Source: Phycisphaerae bacterium
GTDB lineage: Bacteria; Planctomycetota; Phycisphaerae; UBA1845
Length of the DNA: 10,636 bases
Direction: 5' to 3'
NCBI GenBank assembly: GCA_021604825.1
Contig: BQJS01000164.1
Coordinates: forward strand, 1 to 10,636
Shown here piece by piece: positions 1 through 7,230 of the stretch (position 1 is its first letter; each line of letters starts with the position of its first letter). Below the pieces are notes generated by a model that was given only the letters and a program-made list of their open reading frames with translations, made no database searches and was not told the origin of the DNA. A program made the position numbers and the translations under genes.

Positions 1-1261
1 GTTCGGCATCAGTCTGGCACCCTTCCCAACACTCCAGATCAGCACCGACACGCACGACCGTCGAAGCTGTCTCGCGACGATTATCGCCTCGCAGAAGAGC
101 CATGACGACGAATGCGCCGTCTTCGTCAAACGTGTGGGCCACCTCGCCACCGACGGCTTCGGTTCCATCGCCGAAACGCCATTTGATGTTGCTCAAAACG
201 TCCGCAGGAATCTCGACGTTGGACTCGACCGAGAATGAGACTTCTACGCCAGGAGCAGCATTGGGCGGATCCGCGACCACGTTGATCACCGGTCGTCGGG
301 CATCCCCCACTTGGACTTCATGCGTTGAATTGTTGCCAGCCGCATCGGTGGCGGTGACTTTGAATGTGTGTGTTCCGTCCTGACCTATGTCACCGACAGC
401 CACTCCACCGGGCAGGTTTTCTACCGGCGCTTCCGGACCGTTTGTCAGTTCCCACACAACGCTTTCGATGGGTTTGACGCCACCGAACACCGTCGCAACC
501 AGCACGACCGTCGCCCCACCGTCACGCGGCCGAGTGGTGAAGAATCCCTTGACGCCCAGCGGAATTTCTTTGGGTTTATCCGACAGGTTGGCATCAACCT
601 GATCGACGACCTCGGCTTGGGCGGAACAGAAACGCTCGATCACGCCGAGAACTTGCGGGGCCTTGCCGCGGCAATTGGAATCGTCTCCGGTTGCAGCATC
701 GTCGGGATCACATGTAAAGAGATTGCCGAGTACGCCTTGCGCATTTTTCAATCGTTCGCACAACGATTCTGGTGTGGCGCGGAATCGACGTCCCGCGACC
801 TTGGCCGCCGGCTGGTTGGTCACATCGCCTTCGAGGATCGCCGAACCTGACGAGTCATCAACCTCGGCTTGCACCGTTGCGGTGTCGTCGTCGTATGAGA
901 ATGTGGTTGTCGATTCGGTGCCATCAACAAGCACAGGACGCTCTTGATCGTCAAGCTCAAGCGTTAACGACTCACCGTCCTCCAGCGTGACGTCGATTTG
1001 TGAAACCTGTTCGACATCACCGTCGCCGGTCTTGTCACCGAACACCGAGAACGAACTGCCATCACTGACTTTCGCTTGTGCGACGAGATCGCTGTTGGGA
1101 TCGTCATTGACAGCCAACTGGGTCTTGCCATCGTTTTGCGAGCCGCCGTTTGACGTACCGTCACCGCCGCCGGGTGAGCCGCTATCACATCCGGGAACCG
1201 TAATTCCCAGCATGACCATCAACAAACCCAAACCCGCGCACCTGCGTAGCAGTCCAAACAT
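1..1261 (-). CDS. Secreted PKD-domain lipoprotein, C-terminus beyond window
   Basis: The minus strand is open from an ATG at 1261 to the left edge: 420 codons with no stop, so the C-terminus lies outside. The start is preceded by GGAG seven bases upstream; another in-frame ATG at 1282 is less well placed. Residues 1-24 form a lipoprotein signal (two Arg, a hydrophobic stretch, then VPGC), with Cys25 the predicted lipidated residue. A Gly/Ser/Asp-rich linker follows. Residues about 50-240 are acidic and match no family I recognise. Residues about 245-318 look like an Ig-like beta-sandwich. Residues about 324-406 match a PKD domain, with WRFGDG at 361-366 and HTF followed by Gly and Phe near 376-384. 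Six further Cys (168, 184, 197, 212, 411, 415) could form disulfides. PKD domains usually mediate binding at the cell surface; the ligand is unknown. An envelope-attached adhesin or scaffold role is inference. Confidence 0.85.
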   Translation of the reverse strand, partial: MFGLLRRCAGLGLLMVMLGITVPGCDSGSPGGGDGTSNGGSQNDGKTQLAVNDDPNSDLVAQAKVSDGSSFSVFGDKTGDGDVEQVSQIDVTLEDGESLTLELDDQERPVLVDGTESTTTFSYDDDTATVQAEVDDSSGSAILEGDVTNQPAAKVAGRRFRATPESLCERLKNAQGVLGNLFTCDPDDAATGDDSNCRGKAPQVLGVIERFCSAQAEVVDQVDANLSDKPKEIPLGVKGFFTTRPRDGGATVVLVATVFGGVKPIESVVWELTNGPEAPVENLPGGVAVGDIGQDGTHTFKVTATDAAGNNSTHEVQVGDARRPVINVVADPPNAAPGVEVSFSVESNVEIPADVLSNIKWRFGDGTEAVGGEVAHTFDEDGAFVVMALLRGDNRRETASTVVRVGADLECWEGCQTDAE

Positions 1262-1384
1262 ATTCGATCTCCAAAAGGTCATTTGCAGAGCGTCCCCGCT
1301 CGCCTTGAACCAAATCATCGGCAGGAGCTTGGACGACCTAAACGATCTTTGAAGTAGAAATGGATGCGACGGGTTATCGGTTTC

Positions 1385-1413
1385 TTTCTAGAGGTGCACA
1401 TGCCAAACGGCAA
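1385..1413 (-). promoter_or_regulatory. Candidate sigma70-like promoter of the PKD lipoprotein gene
   Basis: On the minus strand, TTGCCG (1408-1413) and TAGAAA (1385-1390) are separated by 17 bases. Each matches the sigma70 consensus at 4 of 6 positions. The predicted start near 1378 would give a leader of about 117 bases. It sits between the pilT stop and the lipoprotein start, where a promoter is expected. The match is modest and rests on position and on resemblance to the other -10 boxes here. Nothing else was found in the 211-base gap 1262-1472. Confidence 0.3.
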
Positions 1414-1472
1414 CACAGATTCATGCCCTATAACGATGGGCTAATTTGATGAGGATCCGCAGCCTGTGGTTT

Positions 1473-2591
1473 CTACACCAGGCCTTCGGTTGCGGTTTGG
1501 ATTCCCTTGACCTTGCTGGCCAGCGCTTCGCGGTTTGGAGCGAACTCCATCGCCGTGTCATAATGAACGGCTTCATTCTCGATGAGTTCTGCGAGCGAGT
1601 ATGTGAAACTGCGCATCCCCTCTTCGGTGGACTGATTGATAATCGCTGGCAGGTCCTTGTCTTCTTCTTTGCGGATCTTGTCGCGTACGATTGAATTGCT
1701 CAGTAGCACTTCGGTGGCTGGAAATCGCGATCCGTCCTCTATCCCCGGAAGCAACCTTTGCACACAGATTCCCCTCAGACTGTTGGCCAACGACGAGCGA
1801 ATGAATGAATGCTCGGCACGCGGGAAGAATTCAAGGATACGGTTAAACGATTGTTGGGCGTCGCTGCAGTGCAATGTACCGAAAACCAGATGCCCGGTCT
1901 CAGCCGCTTGGAGGGCGGCCATCATCGTGTCGCGATCGCGCATTTCACCGATGAGGATGATGTCGGGATCCTGCCGCACCACGTAGCGGAGGGCTTCGGC
2001 GTAACTGGGAATATCGATGCCGACCTCGCGTTGCGAGATGATGCACTTGTCTGGCAAAAAGCGATATTCAACGGGATCTTCGATCGTGATGACGTGGGCA
2101 GAGCGATCATGGTTGATGTGGTTGAGCATCGCCGCGAGCGTGCTGCTCTTACCCGACCCGGTGACGCCGCTGATCAAGACCAACCCGTCGTAGGATATCT
2201 TGCAGATTTTCTCGTAGACTTTGGGTAAATTCAACTCTTCAAAATTCGGGATCTTACTCTGCACGCGACGAATCGCCGCATTCATATCATTGCCCGAACG
2301 AAACACGTTGATGCGATAACGATCACCGGTGGGCTCACCATACGAAAAGTCCAAGTCTCCGCGCTCGTTGTATTCGCCCTTGCGCGATTCCGGAACCAAT
2401 GGAATCATCATGTCACGAACGTAATCGCTGTCGGGTATCTTGGGCATGTCGAGCTTGCGCAAATGCCCGCCCACCCGGTAAGTTGGAATGTAACCAACTT
2501 TGAGATGGAGATCCGACGCGCCAAACTTCCCCATGCCGTCCAGAAGATGCTTGATCACGTGGTCGGGTTCGCCAAGTGTATGCTGACTCAT
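1473..2591 (-). CDS. pilT: PilT-type twitching motility / pilus retraction ATPase
   Basis: This 372-residue protein is a PilT-family secretion ATPase, a cytoplasmic hexamer that powers type IV pilus retraction. The N-terminal PAS-like domain carries the typical ASDLHLK sequence at 25-31. The RecA-like domain has all four signature elements: Walker A GVTGSGKSST (142-151), Asp box ITIEDPVEY (168-176), Walker B IILIGEMRD with Glu216 (211-219), and His box HLVFGTLH (234-241). The length is usual for PilT. The C-terminal region around 301-335 is recognisable but departs from the AIRNLIRE-type motif of well-studied PilT proteins. The ATG at 2591 has a strong GGAGG nine bases upstream. It lies 66 bases behind the coiled-coil gene, so the two are probably co-transcribed. 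No pilin, pilB or pilC gene is present, so the apparatus must be encoded elsewhere. A related role in type II secretion is possible, but the family assignment is firm. Confidence 0.95.
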   Translation of the reverse strand: MSQHTLGEPDHVIKHLLDGMGKFGASDLHLKVGYIPTYRVGGHLRKLDMPKIPDSDYVRDMMIPLVPESRKGEYNERGDLDFSYGEPTGDRYRINVFRSGNDMNAAIRRVQSKIPNFEELNLPKVYEKICKISYDGLVLISGVTGSGKSSTLAAMLNHINHDRSAHVITIEDPVEYRFLPDKCIISQREVGIDIPSYAEALRYVVRQDPDIILIGEMRDRDTMMAALQAAETGHLVFGTLHCSDAQQSFNRILEFFPRAEHSFIRSSLANSLRGICVQRLLPGIEDGSRFPATEVLLSNSIVRDKIRKEEDKDLPAIINQSTEEGMRSFTYSLAELIENEAVHYDTAMEFAPNREALASKVKGIQTATEGLV

Positions 2592-2657
2592 TTGCCCGTT
2601 CCTCCAAGATTTGCCAAATCAGCCAATGACCAACTGAAGGGAATCAAACGGCCGCAA

Positions 2658-3464
2658 TCACCCCCCGCGCGTGTAGGCCAACACACCCGTGATCAATGCC
2701 ACCAACGTCAACGTCACCGTCAACGCGAATAGCATCGTGAATCGCTTGTTCTGAGCGACCAGCAAGTCGGCCGTCCGTTCGCTGTCTTCGATCGCCGTCA
2801 TCTGCAGGTTCTTGACAGCCACACTCGACGCGGTTGTTGCATCACCCAACGCCGTGACAGCCTCCCTCAAGGAATCAAGCGAACCGGTCATTTTGTCATC
2901 GCGTTCGCCCACCGCTTCCATCTGACGGGTCACACTCATGAGCGCTTCACGCTGAGCCTGGGCCGTCTTCGGAAATTCAGCCAACACCTCCTGCCAATGG
3001 TCCCCGCGCTTGTTGCCAACACGAAGTTCCTCAGCAATGTTCCCCAACTGATCGACCTGTTGATGATTGCCTTTCTGGATCTCGCCCAGGGTGCTGGCCA
3101 TGCTGGACAACGACGTCGAGAATTCGACCGCACGCTCATCCTGGCGATCCTGATGTTTGCGGATTGTTTCGACCAACTCGATAACTTGCAGATAACCGTC
3201 CTGCAATTTTTCCAATTTATTTTGACCGGGCGTCAACGAACTCGGTTGATCACTTTCGGTGGTTGGTTCGTTCATTGGACTATCGTTGGGTTTTCTTGGG
3301 CCACTCCATTGCTGGATCGGTTTGCCCGGAGTGCTATCTGAGGTGGTACCAGTCGCCGAACTCCGATCGCTCCCGGACGAAGCATCCAGGACATCGGTTG
3401 CGTTCGCCCCCGAACCGGGCTGCAACCAACCCTTCAATCGCGAGAAAAAACGCTTGTTTTCCAT
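2658..3464 (-). CDS. C-terminally membrane-anchored coiled-coil protein, function unknown
   Basis: This predicted 268-residue protein belongs to no family I recognise. Residues 1-15 are basic and aromatic. Residues about 16-80 are rich in Ser, Thr, Gly and Pro and look disordered. Residues about 82-240 are polar, helical and heptad-like, suggesting long coiled coils, with regular Leu/Ile/Val spacing such as LEKLQ near 84-88. Residues 244-264 form one hydrophobic segment ending six residues from the C-terminus, so the protein looks tail-anchored with the coiled coil in the cytoplasm. I chose the ATG at 3464 because GGAG lies nine bases upstream; a reading from 3500 would add 12 residues without a ribosome site. 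It precedes pilT by 66 bases and probably shares its promoter. A role in localising or regulating PilT at the membrane is inferred from context only. The helical region superficially resembles chemoreceptor or septation-ring coiled coils, without a signature. Confidence 0.85.
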   Translation of the reverse strand: MENKRFFSRLKGWLQPGSGANATDVLDASSGSDRSSATGTTSDSTPGKPIQQWSGPRKPNDSPMNEPTTESDQPSSLTPGQNKLEKLQDGYLQVIELVETIRKHQDRQDERAVEFSTSLSSMASTLGEIQKGNHQQVDQLGNIAEELRVGNKRGDHWQEVLAEFPKTAQAQREALMSVTRQMEAVGERDDKMTGSLDSLREAVTALGDATTASSVAVKNLQMTAIEDSERTADLLVAQNKRFTMLFALTVTLTLVALITGVLAYTRGG

Positions 3465-3547
3465 GCTATATCTCTCCGCAGTGAATGACCTTCGCGGCAC
3501 TCAAAACCACCTAGTACGCCTCACGCTGAAGCAATCGGCGCAATTGA

Positions 3548-3576
3548 ATTCTAAGGATGCCGCAGGCGCAGGTCAA
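3548..3576 (-). promoter_or_regulatory. Probable promoter of the coiled-coil protein-pilT operon
   Basis: On the minus strand TTGACC (3571-3576) and TAGAAT (3548-3553) are separated by exactly 17 bases, each matching the sigma70 consensus at 5 of 6 positions. This is the best promoter-like match in the window. Transcription would start near 3541, about 77 bases before the ATG at 3464. It lies in the non-coding gap 3465-3675 between the moaA stop and the coiled-coil gene. Confidence 0.55.
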
Positions 3577-3675
3577 CGAGATATCGCATTGAGCGGTGAA
3601 TTGAACGAACTTCGGAGCGAAGCCCCAATAGACTGCAAGATTCCGGCGGCCAATTCGCTGGACGGGTCGATGCAA

Positions 3676-4665
3676 TCATCCACCAATTTGAAACATGCTG
3701 CGTTGAGCTGTCGAGATGCCTTCGTGGAGTCGATGCCCAGTGGGTTTTGAACTGACTGCATTCATCAGAATCTCTCGGACGACGGCGTCGCCCTTGCCGC
3801 TCCGCAGCGCCGCGCGAACATCCATTTCGTCGTCGTTGAGCAAGCAAAGATGAAAACGCCCATCGGCAGTAAGCCGCATGCGATTGCACGTTCCACAGTA
3901 CGGGTCGCTGACGGGAGAAATGAACCCGACGATCCCTTCCGCGTCGGGCAATCGATAATTGACGGATTCATCCGACAACTGTTTTTTATCAATCGGGGTC
4001 AGCGGACCGATCGCTTCTTCGATTCGCCGCATGCTGTCGGCTGAAGGAACAAAATTATCTTTCGCCAACCGGGCGCATTCGTTGTCGCCCAAGGGCATCA
4101 GTTCGATAAAACGAATCGTCCAAGGCTTCTTGATCGTCAACCTTGCCAACTCGACCACATCCTGCTCGTTGAAGTCGCGCACCACGACGGCGTTAATTTT
4201 GATGGGTGTCAGCCCGGCATCCTCCGCCGCCTCAAGTCCGGCCCACGCTTCGGAAAAAGTGCCGAACCGCATGAGGCGCGCAAAGCGCTGCGGGTCCAGC
4301 GAATCGATATGAATATTGACGCGATTCAAACCGGCTGACGCCAACGGTTTCGCCAGGCGCGGAAGCAACACGCCGTTCGTGGTCATCGACAAATCTTTGA
4401 TCCCATCCACCCGCGCAATCCGTTCGACGATGTCCAACAAATCGCTTCGAAGCGTCGGCTCGCCGCCGGTCAATCGGATTTTTTCAAAACCCACATCGGC
4501 GGCTGACCTGACAACGCGTTCGATTTCTTCGGGCGTGAGCAGGTCAGCACTGGAAACGTACTGCGACGTGTCCAATGGCATGCAATACACACATCGGAAA
4601 TTGCAGTGATCAATCACCGAGATGCGTAGATAGTTGATGTTTCGACCAAAGCGATCGTTGGGCAT
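3676..4665 (-). CDS. moaA: GTP 3',8-cyclase, molybdenum cofactor biosynthesis
   Basis: This 329-residue radical SAM enzyme converts GTP to 3',8-cyclo-7,8-dihydro-GTP, the first step of molybdopterin synthesis, in the cytoplasm. The N-terminal radical SAM cluster motif CX3CX2C is at Cys21, Cys25 and Cys28 and is followed by MP. The SAM-binding TGGEP is at 66-70. The C-terminal cluster that binds GTP is CX2CX13C at Cys257, Cys260 and Cys274, enclosing the conserved NRMRLT. The protein ends in the Gly-Gly needed by MoaA for catalysis. The frame stays open for 132 codons upstream and overlaps the previous gene; I chose the ATG at 4665 because RFGRxIxYLRIS begins right after it, giving the standard family length. 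Ribosome binding is weak (GGGACGGG). No other moa or moe gene is in the window, so its partners lie elsewhere. Confidence 0.97.
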   Translation of the reverse strand: MPNDRFGRNINYLRISVIDHCNFRCVYCMPLDTSQYVSSADLLTPEEIERVVRSAADVGFEKIRLTGGEPTLRSDLLDIVERIARVDGIKDLSMTTNGVLLPRLAKPLASAGLNRVNIHIDSLDPQRFARLMRFGTFSEAWAGLEAAEDAGLTPIKINAVVVRDFNEQDVVELARLTIKKPWTIRFIELMPLGDNECARLAKDNFVPSADSMRRIEEAIGPLTPIDKKQLSDESVNYRLPDAEGIVGFISPVSDPYCGTCNRMRLTADGRFHLCLLNDDEMDVRAALRSGKGDAVVREILMNAVSSKPTGHRLHEGISTAQRSMFQIGG

Positions 4666-4778
4666 GCAAACCCGTCCCGTATCCAAGATTAATTCGTGTC
4701 GCGCTGTCGTATCGTGCGAGAGACGTTGCGCAGTTGAAGCCCACCTTGATGAGATGCAAGCCGGCAACCGACAAGGTA

Positions 4779-4807
4779 TTTCTAGGAGTCTCAGCTGAAA
4801 ATAACAA
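4779..4807 (-). promoter_or_regulatory. Candidate promoter of moaA
   Basis: On the minus strand TTGTTA (4802-4807) and TAGAAA (4779-4784) are 17 bases apart, each matching the consensus at 4 of 6 positions. The predicted start near 4772 leaves a leader of about 107 bases before the moaA ATG. I looked for a Moco-type riboswitch in this leader and could not recognise one. The rest of the 208-base gap 4666-4873 shows nothing I can name. Confidence 0.3.
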
Positions 4808-4873
4808 GGGCCGAACCAAATCCATTGACTATTGGAACGAAAGAACGCAAGTCGAGGATTGATCTGAAAGGAA

Positions 4874-6517
4874 TCAGGAATGGGCTGGAGCGGCGGGCTG
4901 AATGACTGACACCAAACCCGTTTCTTGCTCGTATTCACCCACGGCAGCCGCAATCGCCGACCGGGTGTCGTCGGAATCACGCATGAGAACGACGACTGTA
5001 CCGCCAGCCCCCGCACCCGAAACTCGAGCACCATAGATACCGGCATCGGGTCCGCGGTCACGGAGCAGATTGACCAACGTGTCGGTCTCGCGGCTGCCCA
5101 AACCGCAGCGCTGACCGTAGCTCCAATGAGATGCGTACATCAACTCGCCAGCTTCCACAATCTCGGCGGCGCCACCGGTTCGGTTCGCCCGCGACAACCG
5201 ATCTGCAAAGTGGCGGACGCGTTCGTTTTCGTAGATGTGGTGTTCGGTTCGCGATCGGATTTTGTATATCTCTTTCGCGTCGATCGCTGCTGTTCGATGG
5301 GGGAGCGGACCGAACCGATCGAGAAACTGTTGCCCCTTGATCTTGGTGGGAAGTAGATCGCGAAACCGCTCAACGTATTCAGACACGCTAATCCTTGATA
5401 GGTAGTCGTGCCCCTGCTCCTGGCTTGAATCGCTCACCCCCATCAAGCGGGCTATGATCGCAGCCCCCATCTTTGAAGTGGTCCGGGCGTGCAGGTATTT
5501 TTTGGTGGCGTTCGGATAGACGATCCCCGAATCGATCCCAACGAGCGTGACGCCCGCAGGCAGCGCAAGGCATTCACCAATCTCAAGCGGACGACAGCAG
5601 ATCGGTGACAAGAAGCCGGCCTTGTCGATCATCGGACTCGCTAAAGTTGCCAATCCGCAGGGAACTCCGCTGAACTCTTCAAACACGCCGTGCAGAACTG
5701 TTGCAGCTTCCGACGCCGACTTGCTCACAGCGTAGGTGTTGGCCACCGCTTGAAAAACGCCCGACGCCAGCGATGCACACTGCCGCGTTCGATCGCCCAG
5801 GAGATTTGAATTGATATGGATCGACAACCCGCCTCCAAAATGCGGGACGATCTCGGCAACCAACATGGACCGAAGTACGGCCAGCGCCAGCCCCATGGTC
5901 TCGCTTCCACCCGATCGTCCATATCCGGCGACGGTTTCAGCGGCGGAAAACTCGCCATCGCGAGCACCATAAAAAACGCCCAAGGGCCAATCCCCTTTGA
6001 CCTCACCTGAAGACGTTGGCTGGCGGTCTACTCGATCACCGTTTCGAGCGATGCTCTTTCCGGCACCGGATGATTCGATGTTATTGGCTATGCAAATCTC
6101 AACACGCTCGTCATCGCGCGTGGATACTTGGACTTGGACATGATCGCGCGACTGGGAACTGAGAATCATAGCACCGCAGTATTCGGCGATGCCGCCCATG
6201 ACGTCGAGAGTCCCGTTGACTTGAACAACCCCATCCTTCGGTCCCGTCTTGGATACGCCAGTTGATCGCTCGACGGTTGAGGCTTGAGACTCGTGGCTGC
6301 CGTTGGTCGAGTTGTTTGATGAAATCGATTTTGCCGGCGCGTCTTTTGAATCGCGGGCGACGGGACTCGGATGATTTGTCACTTGTTCTGAATGTGTTGG
6401 CCTCGATGGAGTCGAGGTTGTTGCCGGCTTTGCTGCGGTTGCCGGACTCGTTGTAACCGCCGGCTTCGTTGTGGCCGATTGTGCAACCACGCTGTGGCTT
6501 GACTCATCGCTCATCAT
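4874..6517 (-). CDS. Arabinokinase/galactokinase-like GHMP protein with degenerate active site
   Basis: The predicted 547-residue protein matches the L-arabinokinase branch of the GHMP sugar kinases. Shared elements are LDVMGGIAEY (104-113), PCG (286-288), VGIDSGI (326-332), the CGLGS region (471-475) followed by TDTLV, and the Gly-rich VSGAGAGGTV (499-508). GHMP sugar kinases phosphorylate the anomeric hydroxyl with ATP. Here key positions differ by eye: APGR before LDVMGG is VNGT (100-103); the nucleotide-binding GxGxSSSAA loop is replaced by GDRTRQCAS (241-249); and the catalytic Asp of PCGxxDQ is Thr291. The reading frame is intact, so this is not a simple pseudogene, but kinase activity is doubtful. 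Residues 1-95 are a Ser/Thr/Ala/Pro-rich tail that looks disordered. The start is uncertain: consecutive ATGs at 6517 and 6514, or TTG at 6532; none has a good ribosome site. No sugar-pathway neighbours help to define a substrate. Confidence 0.87.
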   Translation of the reverse strand: MMSDESSHSVVAQSATTKPAVTTSPATAAKPATTSTPSRPTHSEQVTNHPSPVARDSKDAPAKSISSNNSTNGSHESQASTVERSTGVSKTGPKDGVVQVNGTLDVMGGIAEYCGAMILSSQSRDHVQVQVSTRDDERVEICIANNIESSGAGKSIARNGDRVDRQPTSSGEVKGDWPLGVFYGARDGEFSAAETVAGYGRSGGSETMGLALAVLRSMLVAEIVPHFGGGLSIHINSNLLGDRTRQCASLASGVFQAVANTYAVSKSASEAATVLHGVFEEFSGVPCGLATLASPMIDKAGFLSPICCRPLEIGECLALPAGVTLVGIDSGIVYPNATKKYLHARTTSKMGAAIIARLMGVSDSSQEQGHDYLSRISVSEYVERFRDLLPTKIKGQQFLDRFGPLPHRTAAIDAKEIYKIRSRTEHHIYENERVRHFADRLSRANRTGGAAEIVEAGELMYASHWSYGQRCGLGSRETDTLVNLLRDRGPDAGIYGARVSGAGAGGTVVVLMRDSDDTRSAIAAAVGEYEQETGLVSVIQPAAPAHS

Positions 6518-6564
6518 TGGCACTTGTTGCAAGAGAGACTGGCAGCTAATTCAAGACAAACGTC

Positions 6565-6592
6565 ATTATGAACTGTGACCGTGTTGGTTCAA
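6565..6592 (-). promoter_or_regulatory. Candidate promoter of the GHMP protein gene
   Basis: On the minus strand TTGAAC (6587-6592) and CATAAT (6565-6570) are 16 bases apart, matching the consensus at 4 and 5 of 6 positions. Transcription would start near 6558, about 41 bases before the ATG at 6517. This fits a start codon near 6517 rather than much further downstream. It lies in the 126-base gap after the DUF151 gene. Confidence 0.4.
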
Positions 6593-6643
6593 ACCTACAA
6601 CCAAAAAAGCGTAAACACAACTGGCAACTCGCAAATCTGAAAA

Positions 6644-7045
6644 TCACTCATTGCCGTTCGCTTCATCCAGAACGTGACTCTCAACAAAAATGGGCGTCCC
6701 GCTCGAAACCCCCAATGCGATTGCGTCGGACGGTCTGGAATCAACTTCAATCAAATGACCATTCTGCCGCACAACCAAAGTTGCATAAAACGTGTGATCT
6801 CGCAAGTCGGAGATGACGATTTGTTCCAACTCACATCCCAATCGTTCAACAAGATGGGCAAGCAGATCGTGCGTCATCGGCCGCGGCGTACTCAATCCTT
6901 TTAAGCGACGGTCGATTGCCAAGGCTTCATTCATGCCGATCAGGATGGGCAAATGCCGCTCGCCGTCCCGTTCTTTCAGGACGATCACCTGCGAATCGCT
7001 GGTTTCGACGATGATCGTTCGGACGAGGTCCATCGGGATGAGCAT
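6644..7045 (-). CDS. Bifunctional nuclease (BFN/DUF151) family protein
   Basis: This 133-residue protein belongs to the DUF151 or bifunctional nuclease family. Plant members have DNase and RNase activity; the role of bacterial members is largely undefined. Family features are visible along the whole chain: a beta-rich N-terminus with LPILIGMNEALAI at 32-44, RPMTHDLL at 55-62, and the hallmark DSRPSDAIALG at 102-112. The length is typical for single-domain bacterial members. I chose the ATG at 7045, with a weak GAAAG upstream; the ATG at 7033 (MDLVRT) is also plausible. A TTG start at 7108 would add 21 residues not typical of the family. It lies 181 bases after panB and has a likely promoter of its own at the panB stop. 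Neighbours give no clue to the substrate. Confidence 0.92.
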   Translation of the reverse strand: MLIPMDLVRTIIVETSDSQVIVLKERDGERHLPILIGMNEALAIDRRLKGLSTPRPMTHDLLAHLVERLGCELEQIVISDLRDHTFYATLVVRQNGHLIEVDSRPSDAIALGVSSGTPIFVESHVLDEANGNE

Positions 7046-7155
7046 GGACAGACTTTCAAAAAATTCGACCCACACAATGTCGGCGCGCAAAACGCGATCG
7101 ACACGCAATCAGCAATCGATAAAAAAACAGAATACTTTGACCGCTCAAACAGTGT

Positions 7156-7171
7156 CGCGCCGGATGGCGCG
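7156..7171 (-). terminator. Six-pair GC hairpin, weak terminator or leader element
   Basis: CGCGCC and GGCGCG form a perfect six-pair stem around a four-base loop. Read on the minus strand it is followed by ACACTGTTTG, only a weak T-rich stretch; a run of seven T lies further on at 7121-7127. It may terminate panB transcription or act in the leader of the DUF151 gene. Two copies of AAACAGTGT (7147-7155 and 7190-7198, plus-strand reading) bracket it, 43 bases apart. Confidence 0.3.
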
Positions 7172-7200
7172 GGAATCGTTACGAAATCTAAACAGTGTTC

Positions 7201-7230
7201 ATTCTAACCGTGTCACGCTAACGGTGTCAC
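7201..7230 (-). promoter_or_regulatory. Candidate promoter of the DUF151 gene, overlapping the panB stop
   Basis: On the minus strand GTGACA (7225-7230) and TAGAAT (7201-7206) are 18 bases apart, each matching the consensus at 5 of 6 positions. The -35 box contains the panB stop codon. Transcription would start near 7194, giving a leader of about 150 bases that includes the hairpin at 7156-7171. The promoter is built within a tandem repeat. Confidence 0.4.

Noticed and set aside
368..850. Plus-strand open frames across 100-1350
   Set aside because: They lie antisense to the lipoprotein, which has a signal peptide, lipobox, PKD motif and ribosome site; the plus-strand translations show no family features.
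1427..1442. GCCC/GGGC inverted repeat after pilT as a terminator
   Set aside because: Only four pairs with an unpaired interior, and no T run follows on the minus strand.
3573..3889. Small minus-strand open frames across the moaA 3' end
   Set aside because: They overlap the conserved MoaA C-terminus in other frames and have no support of their own.
4666..4778. Possible molybdenum-cofactor riboswitch in the moaA leader
   Set aside because: The position is right, but I could not recognise the conserved helices or loops of the Moco RNA family; a covariance-model search would decide.
4666..5061. In-frame upstream extension of moaA by 132 codons
   Set aside because: It overlaps the end of the GHMP gene in another frame, has no family similarity, and the normal MoaA N-terminus begins right after the ATG at 4665.
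6602..6640. T-run on the minus strand (six T at 6603-6608) as a terminator for the DUF151 gene
   Set aside because: No stem longer than about three pairs precedes the T run.
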